From Paragonimus skrjabini miyazakii (taxonomy: Eukaryota > Platyhelminthes > Trematoda > Plagiorchiida > Troglotrematidae): a DNA stretch of 64,000 nucleotides. Below the pieces are notes generated by a model. It was given only the letters and a program-made list of their open reading frames with translations. It was not told the DNA's origin and made no database searches. Within the stretch, counting starts at the first letter, position 1. Each line of letters begins with the position of its first letter. The position numbers and the translations under genes were made by a program. Below are positions 1 to 12,825 of the stretch, one piece after another. Location of the stretch: NCBI GenBank assembly GCA_014338405.1, contig JTDE01000214.1:181165-245164 (forward strand), in the 5' to 3' direction.

Positions 1-154
1 GGAATGCTCGTACTTCCTGCCTGGCAATCCCCCACAATATGGAAGGCAGAAGGAATAAGGGGTAAAACAGTAGGAGAAAGTCCAGATCGGTTAGTAATGT
101 CACTGTCGAGAGAACGATAACTTCTGATACTTCCCAGTCGTTTATGCCGCGGAA

Positions 155-285
155 GGTTTGACTTGAGGGACCCCACCCTGAGTCTCTGACTCAAAAGTTT
201 GACCTGCGAGACAACAGGATATAGGGTTTTCTAGGGGAACCCCACCCGGAGCCAATGACTCAAGAGTCTGACTCACTTGGCAGTG
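155..285. repeat. Two-unit diverged tandem repeat of about 69 bp
   Basis: ACCCCACCCTGAGTCTCTGACTC and ACCCCACCCGGAGCCAATGACTC recur 69 bp apart, with similar flanks. On the minus strand this gives the repeated peptides SQTLESLAPGGVPLENP and GQTFESETQGGVPQVKP, in frame with each other. Confidence 0.5.
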
Positions 286-534
286 AGGGGCGGAGTGAAT
301 AAGACAATTATATCCCATTCTGAGCACTGCTGCGCGCAGTGGGTGTACTCGAAGCTACAGCAGGCTTTGGGGAGATGCCAAATGTTTTTCAACCGTATTG
401 GATAATACGCCGACGGTCACAGTCAACCGTTGGGCGATCGGAGTGCTCTTTTGTTGAGGGTACCTTTTCTAACCCTCTTCTTCCTGATACGGAAGACAAC
501 AGTGCCGCAACTATAAAAATAGTTCTGCTGTATG

Positions 535-603
535 CTCATAGGATCGTGTCTCACTACCTAAGCACTCCTATGCGGTCGGTAGTGCGACATACAATCCTAT
601 GAG
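535..603. repeat. Long imperfect hairpin
   Basis: CTCATAGGATCGTGTCTCAC with following TACC (535-558) pairs with GGTAGTGCGACATACAATCC with following TATGAG (577-603), with two small bulges and a loop of about 18 nt. Size and shape resemble a short foldback element or a small-RNA precursor. Confidence 0.5.
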
Positions 604-2168
604 TGTCACTGCTGTCCGTCTGACTGCTTCCCTTTGACCTTTTTGACAAGGTTGCATGTGGAAGGACCGGAGTCCTAGTCAGCATAGCCCGCCGGATCAA
701 AGCAGTACACAAGTCCGACCACCCTGCCACTGTAGCAGTATAGATCGGGTTATTTCAACCATTTGTTAGGCTGTTGATGAGAAATACCGGAACAGTAATA
801 TTCTCCTTTCCCGTTAAGTTGGGTATACCTAAGGGCTATTCGCAAACAATCGAGACAAAACTGATCAGGTGCAACGATTTGATGATATGTAATTTTAGGA
901 TTTCTGCTGGAGTAATGTTCAGAACCGAACTGAAGCCGGTATTAAAACTTTAAGCGTTCTAAGTACATTGTCGCTAAAACAAAACAAGTCACGAGAAAAT
1001 TTATTCACTCACTCAATCAATATTCTACATGGATTTAATACTTGAACGGTCAAAACGTTTACCTAAGTAACACTTGCCAATGGAACAAAAATGTTTTTTC
1101 GGAGAAGTTCTTCAATATTTCTTCAGAATATTTGGGAGATAAGGAATAACTGAACGGTTTCATAACACTGTAGGCGGAAATGACAAATTGTTGGACCGAA
1201 AAAGAAAAAGGAGGGTAAAAAACACCGCCTAAGCGAAGTTGTCACACACACACACACACGAAACTGTTAAGAATCGCCTAAGTAAGTGAAAGTTATGATG
1301 GTAACATGGTCGTCAAGAAGTGAAAAGACTATTATGGAAGAATACCGCAATCAATAAGAGACGGTATAGGCAACAATAAATCGGAAAATAAGTGGATAAG
1401 ATGTGAACATGGTTCATAAATTAATGATTTTCTAGAAATGTCCGAAGTGAAATGTAACCATTAGTGTTGTAAGATAACATTCAGTTCAAGTACTTGATTA
1501 AACCAGACCTGTAATTTTTTGTATGTTCAAAAGAAAGCGGAACTGAAGTGGCAGAATCATCTGATAACGTTAGTCATTAATGTGTAAGAATAAAACATCC
1601 TGATACTTAGAAGTCTTGTAAATGAGGGACTTGATTAACTTCAAAGAGCAGTTAGGTAGTTAGTGTAGAAATGCTAGCCATGCGACGTGACTGTCATATT
1701 GCAATATGAGTAGAATGTCTGAAAGGGCACTCGTCAGAATAAAGGAGTCAGTCGTTTACGAACGACGACAGAAGAAAAAAGGGAACCGTTTACTTCCCTC
1801 ACTGACAACCCATGACCCTAATCAATAACGAGCAATAAGTATCTCATTAAGACCTGATGGCTAAAGTTTGCTCACTACCTCTTCACATTCCCTCCAAAAT
1901 GTCATTCCTTTTCAGTCACTTAACCCAAGTCACGAGAACTCCTTTCGTGCACATATTCCCAGTGGGGTTGCAAATGCAGAAGTCCGCGTTCGACTATGGT
2001 TTCTGTCATCCCATAATAAAGGTCCACGACAAGTATGTAGGTCAATTACCCTCTTGTCCACATCATAAAAGTGCATTGTAATGCAATCCATCAACACGAG
2101 AGTCATATCGACAGTTGCATATCGAGGTATTGCACGTGTAAACGACTGTTGCCAACTTACAACGGCCA

Positions 2169-2328
2169 ATGGACCCGGTTGTTTCAAACAGCCTTGCCAC
2201 CGCTTCAGATAGTGGGACTTCAGGTCAAGGTCAAACGAGCAATACGTCAGATGACCACAACGACTTTTGGGCCAAGCAGCTTCAGTCGGACGACCAGGTC
2301 CATATGGTGAACAAGGTTAAACCTCTTG
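2169..2328 (+). CDS. Probable first coding exon of the claudin-superfamily gene
   Basis: The frame opens with ATG at 2169; an in-frame TAA at 2139 lies upstream, so this is the first possible Met. It encodes 53 residues, hydrophilic and rich in Ser, Thr, Asp and Gln, ending in VNKVKPL. The donor CTTG|GTAAGG at 2329 is close to consensus and leaves one base (phase 1), the same phase as every later junction of the four-pass gene downstream. A polar N-terminus ending in a basic/Pro-Leu stretch before TM1 is what TMEM47-like proteins show. The link to exons 8131, 25278 and 49415 is inferred from phase and architecture. The TM1 exon that should follow is not securely identified, so this could belong to another gene. 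Confidence 0.4.
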
Positions 2329-2591
2329 GTAAGGGTAAACTTGTGGACACAGGACAGCAGATGGTGTAGGGAAATGTTTTTCGCGAAACAAACAAATTAC
2401 ATAGAATGTTTACAAAGCGGCCACATTTCTGGAACTAAAACCGTCCCGCCCCAATATCCAGTCTTAACTGCGCTACAAACCGCGTAGCCATTGTTGTGGA
2501 AGTAACTTTTGTCCATTATTAATTCGCTCGAAAATACCCGATGAAGTCATGAGAACGACAAAGCAACGAACAAGGCTTGTTTTAATCTCAT

Positions 2592-2930
2592 CGTTTCAAA
2601 TATGCCCATTACGATAATGAGAATAAAGACATAGGTGAACGTATGTTTTCGATAATTCATCTTCAGGCCAGTACAATCATATAAGAAGTTAATAGAGTTA
2701 GATGGAAATATCGATCAGATTTATTACAGAGAAACTAGGTCGCTGGTCAGTCAATTGGCGATGGCTTGATTGGTGGGTTACGTCACGCTTGTCCATTGGG
2801 TTGACCGCGCAGGTTGACCATCGATCCGGTGGATTTGTGGCCATGGTAGATGCAGCGCTTGAACAAACCGTTCTTGGTGGCATAATACCGGGTCAAACAG
2901 CCTGATTCCAACGGCCTGTGTCTGTCTGTA
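2592..2930 (+). mobile_element. Second copy of the foldback element, right arm missing
   Basis: The sequence from CGTTTCAAATATGCCCATTA through GGTCAAACAGCCTGATTCCA matches the left arm and most of the interior of the 60.2 kb element at roughly 90 percent by eye. It keeps the outer 25 bases missing from the left arm of the other copy. The right arm is absent. Confidence 0.7.
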
Positions 2931-3359
2931 CAGAAACTTAGGTCGGCTCACAAAACTGAGAGAAAAACTCCCAGGACTATTACAAGCTTAGGCCAAAATT
3001 GGGATTTTTTGGGAGTTGGCTACAATTAACTGAAGAACACTTCGTGAAACTTACAGGCGGTATACCAAGTATAATCCAATAGACTTCCTGGGTAGTAACA
3101 TATCTGAGTTTTAACACCACCCTTTCAGAATAGGTTTATAGTGAGTACATTGTTCATTTTTGGTCCATTACTAAACTGTACTCAGGAGGTAATGTTTAGT
3201 TCGGTGTAACTATGACAGATGTGTCGGCTAATATGAAAATCGATAAGCGGAATAATCGTTTATATTCTGCTGGAGATCACACTGGTGATCACTACCGGGA
3301 TGCGAGTTCACGGTCTTATAGATGTAATGAGTAGTGACCGACAGCCATATAGTGTTCAG

Positions 3360-3422
3360 GTTCAGATCGTGTCTGTCAAACTGTGCTAGTTGCAGCATTC
3401 ATTTGCCTGACTAACGTGGTAC
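3360..3422 (+). CDS. Weak candidate for the TM1 exon of the claudin-superfamily gene
   Basis: This stretch can be read as a 63-nt phase 1-1 exon. The acceptor is GTGTTCAG|GT at 3358 and the donor is C|GTTTGT at 3423; both are poor, with little polypyrimidine and a non-consensus donor. The frame gives a hydrophobic run (VLVAAFICLTNVV) long enough to enter a membrane but short for TM1 of a claudin, and the Trp usually found after TM1 is absent. Its only strong point is that it fits the phases of the exons at 2169 and 8131. Another exon in this intron, or an assembly omission, is equally possible. Confidence 0.15.
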
Positions 3423-4334
3423 GTTTGTACGCCAGATTACCGACCGGCACCCCTCCTCAGTACTCACTGGTAAATGTATATGAAGTGTTGTTATAGTTAA
3501 CGGCTCACGCTGTGGCATTACTTTGTTTCACATACTGAACCTGACGTCACAATCTAAATCTTGTTATCCGTCTGATAAGCACAACAGAACAACCCCTCTA
3601 GATCAAGTCGGTACCTAAGGATGACGGCAGAATGCAACAATGATGCAGCTATTCAATCTCATTTGTTGAAAGATGCGCCGCACACACAGATGCAGTATGA
3701 TATGTCATTAGAATGCTAGTAACAGAAAAATGTGCCTGCCTAATGGCTGAAGAAGGCCGCGGTTCCCTGCAAAGAATACATGAAAACAGATTCAAAAGAT
3801 ATACTTTTCATGATATCCATGCACGTGCTTCTGACAAGCCAAAACGGAGCTGATGGATAATTTTTGGGCTTGAATAGACTTTATTTCTGTTATGGTTGAC
3901 GTCCAGTTATGCGAAGACCTACTCGCTTAAACTTTCGACGTTCAACGCTGCTGATAACAGTGCTGGTACGAGAAAGGCTTGACAATTTTGTTTAAAGGCC
4001 TACCAATGACTTACCTAATTAGTCGGACTCAACCGTTTGACACCAACGTTGGGTTGGAATTGGTTGAATTGTTGTGTCCGGAAAACAGTTTGTGTCCTCT
4101 TCTCTTTCTGAAGCGGTGGCATGCAGTGACGACAGTAGACAAAAGAGAATTGGTTAGATCAGAAAGTATGTCATTAGATACGTCACTCAACGAAGAGTGC
4201 TTGGCATTCAGCAACTCAATTAAGACTATACGACAAGCAATAACATACTCGCATATCACTGATGAATACTTGGAGATCATCCATCACAAACCAAAGTGGT
4301 TAGGTGTTCAGAGGTGATAATTAGTTTGTGCCTA

Positions 4335-4520
4335 GTGTGAAGTCAATGGCGCAGTGGTGTACACGGTTATCTCATGAAATCTGTGACAAAGATATACACT
4401 ACTGACCGGCTCTATCAAGAGCGAAAAACGAGCCTTGCGTTTCTCGAAAAGGGCTGGCTGGATTATCTATCTGAATGCAAAGGCTGAAATCAAATATGAG
4501 TGGTATTCAATTTGAAATTT
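4335..4520 (+). mobile_element. tRNA/hammerhead SINE, diverged copy
   Basis: The head TCAATGGCGCAGTGGTGTAC is conserved, as is a decayed hammerhead near 4397-4440 in which CTGACGA has become CTGACCG. Stem II (GCTCT-ATCA-AGAGC) still pairs perfectly. The 3' body is recognisable as GAATGCAAAGGCTG. Confidence 0.65.
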
Positions 4521-6766
4521 AAACATGCTTCCAAGCCCTCTTTTAAAAAAGGTACAAATATCACACGAGATCAATACAGCATAGGTAGTGACACATTCCT
4601 TAATGAGGGGATTGATAACGGGACAAACTCCTAGTAAATTTTTGGGTTTCGTGGTTTATACAGATATTCTTTTTTTGTTTAACTAAATGCTGTCATCAGA
4701 AGTGACCATATGTGATTGTGAGATAAAGTGATATTGGAGAATTCACTAAACAGAAACTTAGACCTGGTGTTTCGATCAGTAGTTAACAAGCTCGTTTTCA
4801 GTGATTCATCATCAGGCTAAATACATCACATTTATATCATGAATTTTACAGGGGCATCATTAAAGGGGGTAAACGGGGAACGGGTAATTAGTCAGGTCAA
4901 TCAGGTCATTGTTACGCTGCTTTCTCATGACTACACTGGGATCTTTCACGCAATTTTCGCGTGATTAGTAGTTACTGAGCAGGAATTGACAGAAAGAGAT
5001 GTAATAATGCTGATATTTGTTAACAGAAAACAAAACATCACAATATTTCAAGGCACTGAGGGTTTAGTAGCTAGAAAACTGACCTACAGACCAGTTTTAT
5101 AGAGCTCTCTCTGAAAAGCAATGGGCCAAAGCTATCAACAGAGTACTTGAATATGAAACTTACTTAAGCTAGATCAAACTCTCCAAACACTGAAATGTTT
5201 TCTGCTAAGTGTTTTACAGTTACCAATTAGGAATGCAAGACGAAGGCATATTCTCTGAACCGATTACGCATAATGGCAGTGTTGGAACAGGTTAGGTTAG
5301 GTTACACACGAATAGATGTTTGATCAGAAATCACCTTCTAAACAAATATTTTGTTTTCTTTTCAATCACTCATCACGATAGATTGTGTAACTAATAGAAC
5401 ATGAGAATTATATTTTAAAAATCGATTCGACGATGATGAAAGAAATGCCGTTGTTGTGGACCAAATCTAGAAGGGATGTAGGCAGTTTGCACAAAAGTGA
5501 TAATCAAAAAGTGTTTACGTGATTATTCAAAATTAAAATCTTTGACGCTACTCAGTAAACTGACGTAGTAATACTTTCAAGTTAAGTGTTACATTTCCAA
5601 CTTCATGACTAAAATGTTAGTATGGATATGTTTCTTGGGCACATTAAGTTTTTCCTTGATAGGGTAATAACGGAATAAACATTCGGACCCTGAAGCATTT
5701 ATATCCAACTATCTCTTAGAATAAAGATTATAATAAATAACTTCATTGTATGATTATAAAAACAACTAACGTACAAAATTATAATGATTTTTGTCAAAAA
5801 CAAAGCCATTTACTCATTGACATATCAGGGATCACCTACTGTTTGCATGTGGGATCCTTCACAAACCCGACCGTTTATTGCGAAATGTACACGTACTTAG
5901 CACAAATCGTAATCTCGGAAATAGTTCACGGAAGTTGCAACATCACACTAACCCTCAGTTTTGAACACACTAGCTGAGGTTTCCTAACGGCACCATCAAT
6001 GAACACTTTCAGGTATAGGTACACACATTCAGGACATTTAATCAACGTTTTCCATTAATTGTCACGGCTGCTATCAATGTATTACTGCTGTCGATTGTTA
6101 GCTTCATTCTAAGGTATGTTTGCATTGGTTGACTCCCCAGCCGTTCCGCCTTAAGCAAATTACTTTTCCGACAGCATCTTGTTAACAGGACATAACCCAT
6201 TTTACCTGCTGTAACTTACACATTTCCTGAGAATCTTATCGTGATTGGAAAATAAAAAAATTTTCTCATTAGACTTGATCCCCCAACAAGTTGGAAATTC
6301 TATCTCCTATTGAGCGAATAACTTCGGTCAAACCATTCAGTCAACATAGTCCACATTGGGGATAGTTACGACTGGATGTAGCAATTTTATGTTCGGCTGA
6401 TGTGAACACAGGACGTATACATTAGCCGTAAACCAACTGCAGTTGGCAGTTATAGTAGAGGGAATGAAGAACACAGAGTGAACAATGAACTGTTCACATT
6501 ACTACTTCGTGTAACTTTTAACATGGTTATCGGCGAAAGTCGGTTGCTTAGGTTCACCGGCGAAGTTTACCATTTTTCGTGTCAGGTAGAGCCTACTGAA
6601 TACGACTCAATAAGTTGGAAAAAGCTTCTTGTCCGGTTGAACCCTGGATTTCCGAGGACAAAAGATTGGTCAGTCAGTGCGTAGAGCACGTTTTATGTCC
6701 GCAGGTTTGATCCAAGTTCACCAAAGCCAAACTAAATATAGCCTGGTTAATTTTTCAGATTAAATC

Positions 6767-6786
6767 GTATATATATATATATATAT
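6767..6786. repeat. (TA)n microsatellite
   Basis: About ten TA units in the intron before exon 8131. Confidence 0.9.
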
Positions 6787-8130
6787 TCAAAATTACGATG
6801 ACGTGCTGGTTAATTAGGTATATCGTCGAAGCTAAAAACTCGTCTGACTGACTTATTTAAGGCTCAAACTAATTCAACTTCATCGTATATCAAATTGTTT
6901 GGCTCCAAGTTACAAATCTTTGTTCACCGGTCTACCGACCTTGCCATCCAGAGCATTATGAACTGATTACTATAGAACGCAGTTTTATATGTGTTATTTT
7001 ACAGATCTTCTCGACGTCTCTAGTAGTCGTTAGTATGTCGCATTCGTCACGACAATGTTTGCCGTTTTGAGTACCACAATCCTCACTGTTTCGGTTACAA
7101 AATATTTAAACACATTTCTTGCTTGAAACTATTTCAACGCAGAAAAAAGCGTATGGCAAACAGTTCATCTTGTTCAATCTTGATCTGCTTAATACAGCTA
7201 CAAATATCATCAAACGCCTGTGTCAGATACAAAAGAAAATGAACGTTTTCACTGGTTAATTATGTCAACCTCAAGAAATTCTGCATCTCAAAGGTGAACC
7301 GTTGCCGAGGTATATTGGTACAACCTAGAGTTAATGCCTTGCCGAGTCAAAGTCGGCTCCATTTCTGGCGGAGATATTTCCATTATAAAAGCAGCAAGCT
7401 TACGTAGCTTGATAGTACACAACATAGGTATACAACCGACTGGTGTAGCTATCATGTATAGTTTGCATGGGTCACAGGACCTTGTATGTAATGAGGGATG
7501 CATTGACCTCGGCCACTTAGCATTTGTTGCCTTAGAGATTATTATAAGTGTGTGAATTTACTACTCTAATGACTCTCAAGATTATCCGATAACTGATTCA
7601 AGTGAGAAGTTGTTTCGTGATTTATTTAGTCGTAGAACGGATATTCGACAGCGGGATATCTAGGTACATGGTAAGTAATTGACCTCAAGAGATTGGCTTG
7701 TCTTTCATATCCAAGTGCACCATGACTGATGATGAGCCCGCCGCTTACTGCGATAGCCGGAGACAACTGACTGGCAAAACTCCCATGTTGACAGACGAAC
7801 TCGAGTGTCCGATCCTTACAAAGACTAGCGACATTATAGTATAACATTACCTATGACAAACCGAAACGATTAACAGTTTGTGATGCAAACATTTTTACTT
7901 TCATAACGTAGATCGTTAGTATTTCGTCGATGCTCCATGAAAACTATCTGGTCGAGATCTACCCAAATGTTTGTGATTTTTCTCGGTTCAGTTTCAAACT
8001 ACCGATCTGTCAGTGTTTTGTTTATTCATCTATAAAATACTAGGTTAAAGCACGTTTGTATCTTTTCGATTTTCTTGGTTTAATTTGCATTCATTCTTAT
8101 GTTCAGTCTATACCTTCTATGCTTTTGCAG

Positions 8131-8223
8131 CGGAAAATCTTACTTACAGCGGATTTTGGAAACGGTGTAACTATGTCAATCAAACTTGCGAATCAACCAT
8201 TCCATTTTTTACTCAACGCACTG
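8131..8223 (+). CDS. Claudin/PMP22-superfamily protein, exon for first extracellular loop
   Basis: A strong acceptor (CTTCTATGCTTTTGCAG) and donor (ACTG|GTGAGT) bound a 93-nt exon that enters and leaves in phase 1. It encodes a loop containing YSGFWKRC followed seven residues later by a second Cys, corresponding to the W-GLW-C-C signature of claudin/PMP22/TMEM47 first extracellular loops. Two N-glycosylation sequons (NLT and NQT) flank it, as expected for an extracellular segment. Splicing to 25278 restores Gly-Trp-Gln directly before TM2, matching the position of a conserved Trp in TMEM47. The loop should face outside the cell at the plasma membrane, where family members act in cell contacts or as channel modulators; which role applies here cannot be told. 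Confidence 0.75.
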
Positions 8224-8814
8224 GTGAGTTTGGCAACAAATTGAAATTAATCTTGGAATTGGTATGATTTGTTGATTGATTACCTTCCTGGCTTTTATTC
8301 TCATAAGCTAAAGTCCAGACAGATTAAGTGGGGAAAAAACACAATGTTGAAAATCATGAAGTTCAATTGTTTTACAGTGGCTTGTTGCATTAACAAGAAA
8401 TTGACTGACCGAAAAGTTAGTGCCGTTGATCGAACATCACTTACAATTGATCGCATCCTTCTCATCCACTCGGAAGTTCACATCCAGCCATACTCAAAAT
8501 AAGGTCTATGACTCGGGTTTCACTTTTATTTAATGATAAATGCCAGAGGATTTTAAATGAAATACCTCTTGAAAAATGTACTGAATCTAGTGACGTGAAT
8601 ACTCATCATTTCTGACATTTCGCAAATGCTTCATTTAAGTCGGTGGCCGATATCTGCCAAGTCTGTGAGTATGAATATGAAACAGATATTATCACCCATC
8701 TTAAATGAACTAAAATCTGCTTCGGTTGTCGGTAATAAGAATACATCCCAGTGAAATTGATGAGTGCTGTGATTTTAACAAGAAAACTAGCTCTTATTTT
8801 GTGCTCATCGGCTG

Positions 8815-9090
8815 GAACAAACAGCACAGTTACTGTGTCTGCTCTTGAGGCGATCACGCAACTCGAGCGTTCATTGACGATAATTCGGTCTTGTCTAATG
8901 TGAGGTCGATTTTGCAGTATTCTATATAATTGCATCACGAATCGTGGACAGAGTTCTGGTTCTGATCATAGCATAGATATGCACTTCTGACGAGTTCTAA
9001 CAAAAGGGAACTACGAGTGTAGTACTTTCTGGTAGGGACTGGCCGGTAAGCCCTATGGAATGTGCATACTGAGATCAGCTATGGACACCG
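8815..9090 (+). mobile_element. tRNA/hammerhead SINE with internal deletion
   Basis: The 5' segment matches the 19.7 and 27.5 kb copies (CAGTTACTGTGTCTGC and GATAATTCGGTC). The head is disrupted. The hammerhead at 8981-9026 keeps CTGACGA, but GAAA has become GAAC and stem II no longer pairs fully. It lies 0.6 kb after exon 8131-8223 of the claudin-like gene. Confidence 0.6.
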
Positions 9091-10189
9091 TTTAATTCAT
9101 CACCTATACTTTGTTCTTGTACACACACTTCACCAATTCGTTGTTTTAATCGAAAGTGAAGGCAACTGTCAATAATAAGGGGTACTAAGTAATAACAACC
9201 AACAACCCGGAATGTACATTAGAAACTGGAAACCTTACTCGTTAGTAGAAAGCCTTGTATTCCCTCTATCCATTTCATTTGCAAACCAAGAAAATGTCCT
9301 TATCGGGATGTTAGCAATTCGTTTTGTCTCATCAGCCATGGTCCAAAGCAAATCTCAAATACAACGAGTTAGTAGATAACAGGTGAACGATTCACTCCAT
9401 TAAAACTAGCTTGTGCGAAGTCGGACTGATGTTACTTCATAACACAATACATTAGTTATCTGGGGTAATATGATGATTTGTTGACTAACTCAACTGTGCG
9501 GTTACTATCTGTTACTTTGCCCAATTAACCGTGTTAAAGACTTGCTCATTCACTGTGACAAATGTTCCGTCATACGATAAATTAAGCCACGTTTCCTGTT
9601 GTCCAAGTAAATTTCTTTACAGTTACAATTAAACTGATAGAAAAAGATAGGTCGACAAAAACCTGTCATTGTGCTTTGGTCAAAACTTCTCGATGGTATA
9701 GTTCACACTCTGAACTACCAAGAACCCTCCGCTAAGTATGTATAAGTAGCCTGAGAAACACTCTTAAGTGATTGGTGTTGAACATCCAATTTGACGTCAT
9801 CAACACTGTAGTCAGCATACACATCTCACAGATACTCAGACCACGGTTGAACGCACGGTCTGGGCAAAGGTGTGATTAACACTGGGATCATTTGCAGTGT
9901 GTATGTTGGATGAGGCTTATAACGCTAATGTGTACCTGACCTTGTGCTGAACGATAAAAGCAGCACGGAATAAGGGAAGTGCTGCCAAGATGAAAGTAAT
10001 CGAACAGAGGTTTCTTTCGTAAATATCAGCGATTGTGGGAATTTGAGTCAGAGTGAGGCTGTGCTCCGGAATGAACATACCCTAACAGCGAGTGAATTTT
10101 ATCTGCATTCTGGACAATTCATCTGATGTTACAACCTCAGCAAGTAACCTCGGAAGCAGCGCCTACTGAAAAACATGAAAATATGCCTC

Positions 10190-10310
10190 GACAATGGGAT
10201 AGTCAGTGAGTTCTAACAAAAGCGAAACAAGAGTCTGAGTGAATAGAATACCGCGGTATATGCAGAAGTTACAATTGAGTATGAGTGTTGTTCAGTGTAT
10301 ATCTGCGAAT
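10190..10310 (+). mobile_element. tRNA/hammerhead SINE fragment
   Basis: Only the ribozyme and tail portion remains: GAGTTCTAACAAAAGCGAAAC followed by a body ending in GAGTGTTGTTCA. The upstream core is mutated (CAGTGAG in place of CTGACGAG). Confidence 0.5.
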
Positions 10311-12542
10311 TCTTTGACTACTCATTTGTACCTAGTTGTTATAGCGCATTGTGTTAGTCAAGAGCTGTGTTAACGAAGTGAACCATTTGGAAACCAGATG
10401 ACTGATATTGATAAATGGATTGTGAATACAGCAACGTTATGAGCAAATTTTAATACTCTACATTTCAACCACCTCAGGTGGCCTTCCTCAGTTGTGTTTA
10501 ATTACTTGTAAAGGGGTCAGTGACATCAAAATGTATCACAATGTTTAATAAGTAACCATACTGGGGGACAATATGTCACGTTTTCACAACGAACTGTTTC
10601 GTATAAAGAAGTAAGTAACCATGGTTGGTAGATGTTGGACAAAGACCGGAGCTATCTCACAGCACACATAGTTCCAGATTGTCCGACCTGATTTCGATTG
10701 CGACTACCGACTACTTTGAATTGATAAGGAGCTGAAGGGTTGATTGACTGAAACGTCAGTTCTGGTGACTCCAAGTTGCCAACAAGCTCCAGTAAAAATG
10801 CCCCTACAATTCAGTTTCATCCTCTCTTGATCAGTTTTGTGTGAGTTTGTGTGACATGCGCAATCTACCCCACAGCAGCACGCGAAGTAGTGATGTATAA
10901 TAGAAGATTATATGATCAGGAAGCATGTTCTCTGATTGTAAGTAGACAATGAAAGTGACGATTTCCGGAAAATGTCTAACCATGTATTAATTGAAAATCA
11001 TACACAGAAACTTTCAAATCAGCCATCTTTCAGAAAAATACAACTCGAATTTCGCTCTCGGTGAGGTTCATCAGTAGTGGATATTCTTGTCTAACTGTAC
11101 CTGACTGTACAGAATATCGAGGCTCTATTGGTAATTAGTTTATATGATGTTAACCGACGTGGGCGAAAAGTTGGTTTAACCGCTATTTTCAATGAAGTTA
11201 AAAACACCAGTAGCATCATGGAAGCGACTGAAATACAGTCGTGCAATTCAAAAACGAAATCGTAAAAGAAATTTTTGTTAGCTCTATTGTAACTCTGTCT
11301 GTTGATTGAACACACAATTTAGAGAGTCGGTTTGAAAAGCTAACCGCTCTGCTGTATAAAATTATTTGATAGAATTTTTGACAGTGTGCTGTTGTTTCTA
11401 TCCATGTGGACACTTTTTAAACACGAAATATTTTATAGTTCATGTGATGCTGAATAACTGAAGATAGATTGTTCACTAAATTGTCTTGCATGTCCAACAT
11501 AATTATCTACTTACAATTTGTTAAAAGTCCATTAAAAATCATAAGTTGACGGAAATTCCTTAACAGTCGCCTCGCTTCAAAGATAAAACTTACGTCATAT
11601 CAGACTCGACAATTACTATTTCCGATGTACTTAAGACGGGCATTTTATGAGTAGTTGTATCAAGATGTTATCACAGCAACTGACGTTTAAAACATCCGAA
11701 GGTGAGTGTTCAATCTAAGCTTGATAGTTTTTAATGCATACGGTTCCATTGCGACTGTTCCACTAATTGCAATCAATAAACCCACGAATATGTCGTCAGG
11801 TTGGCAATAAGCTTCCTTTTTTCAACAACCAGAGAACTTATATTAGCAATCCATTAACTGAATTTTGTTTGAAACATCTTCTTAAGAAAAGAACATAAAA
11901 ACGTAGAAAATTTATCCAACCGCATTATAGGATCATCTGGTACATTGTACTCCAATTCAATTTTATCTCGACTTTTCCATTTGAGAAAATCTGTTTTTAA
12001 AATAAACATTCTCACTCACAATAAACGGATTAGAATGATCGAATAACGTAATCTTTTTGAAGTAGATGGTTCCGTTGATGAACTTGAATAAAACACTGAG
12101 AAGACGCAATTCTCCTGTTGAACATTTGGTATATTCTGATCACTCAGAGACAGGTGACTGAGTTTAAACCAGTAAAAATTCCACAGAGCGGAAATTTCGA
12201 CTTAAAGGATTAAATAGACGGACACAGAAACTGGAAATCAAAATTTTGAGAATACCGACTACCAGGGTAGCCTTAATGTCAACACGAATTGTTTTTGAAT
12301 GTTTATTTTGTAATGTTTGATAGTCAAAGCTTCAGTAAACGGAAGTATGCATTTCCGGTTGCTTCAAATAATCAGCGAGGACGCGTTAGAAACTTTGACC
12401 CTGTGTCCTGTTTGTACTATGTGCGTTGCAACCGATGATGCTGTGTGCCGTCCGTGGCATCTATATGACTGAATGACGAATTTTGGCATTTAAGCAAGTG
12501 GCCAATAGTGGTCACTGCACTATTTTTTGTAAATCCACTCAC

Positions 12543-12638
12543 TTCGTCTGGCAAACATATCCAAGGTCTTTGTTGTTCGAACTCCGATTGATTGTTACTA
12601 TTATCGTTTCCCTCTGAGTGGAATCGACAGGGCATTTT
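12543..12638 (-). CDS. Candidate minus-strand exon following 12826-13009
   Basis: A 96-nt, phase 0-0 segment has acceptor CCTTTAATCTGAG at 12639 and a consensus donor GACGAA|GTGAGT at 12542. It encodes 32 hydrophilic residues including GNDNSNNQSEFEQQRPWICL. The intron to the upstream candidate exon would be 187 bp. No family is recognised. Confidence 0.25.
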
Positions 12639-12825
12639 CTCAGATTAAAGGTCGTCACACCCGAATTAATCACTCGTTGACATTGCGACTGATTGCAATG
12701 CTGCAGTGTTTTAATTTTTACAGTTTTTCATGCAGTTTTAAACTAGACAAGCTGTAAAGGGTAGATAATTTCATGCAATGGCTGATAGCCACAAATAGTC
12801 CAATTAGTCTATTTTGATCACTGAC

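Larger units (their letters stand above)
1..2138. other. 5' flank without a supported gene
   Basis: Apart from the 69-bp tandem repeat, the hairpin at 535 and a CA run near 1243, no coding exon or recognisable repeat was found. The promoter of the claudin-like gene would lie here if exon 2169 is its first, but no clear TATA or initiator was identified. Confidence 0.5.
2931..8130. other. Intron-like stretch with one SINE
   Basis: It contains the diverged SINE at 4335, the TA tract at 6767 and the weak TM1 candidate at 3360. The frames at 3979-4317 (+, 112 codons) and 5750-5977 show no domain or splice support. The missing TM1 exon should be here. Confidence 0.5.

Noticed and set aside
3979..4317. 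112-codon plus-strand ORF
   Set aside because: No domain, no membrane helix, no splice sites that fit the neighbouring gene, and the opposite strand is also open over most of it.
6032..6112. Hydrophobic segment (INVLLLSIVSFIL) with AAG|GTATGT donor, considered as TM1 exon
   Set aside because: It enters and leaves in phase 2, so cannot join the exons at 2169 and 8131, which need phase 1.
8507..8550. Further minus-strand hammerhead-like trace
   Set aside because: GAAAC and part of stem III match, but the core and flanks are too diverged to separate from chance.
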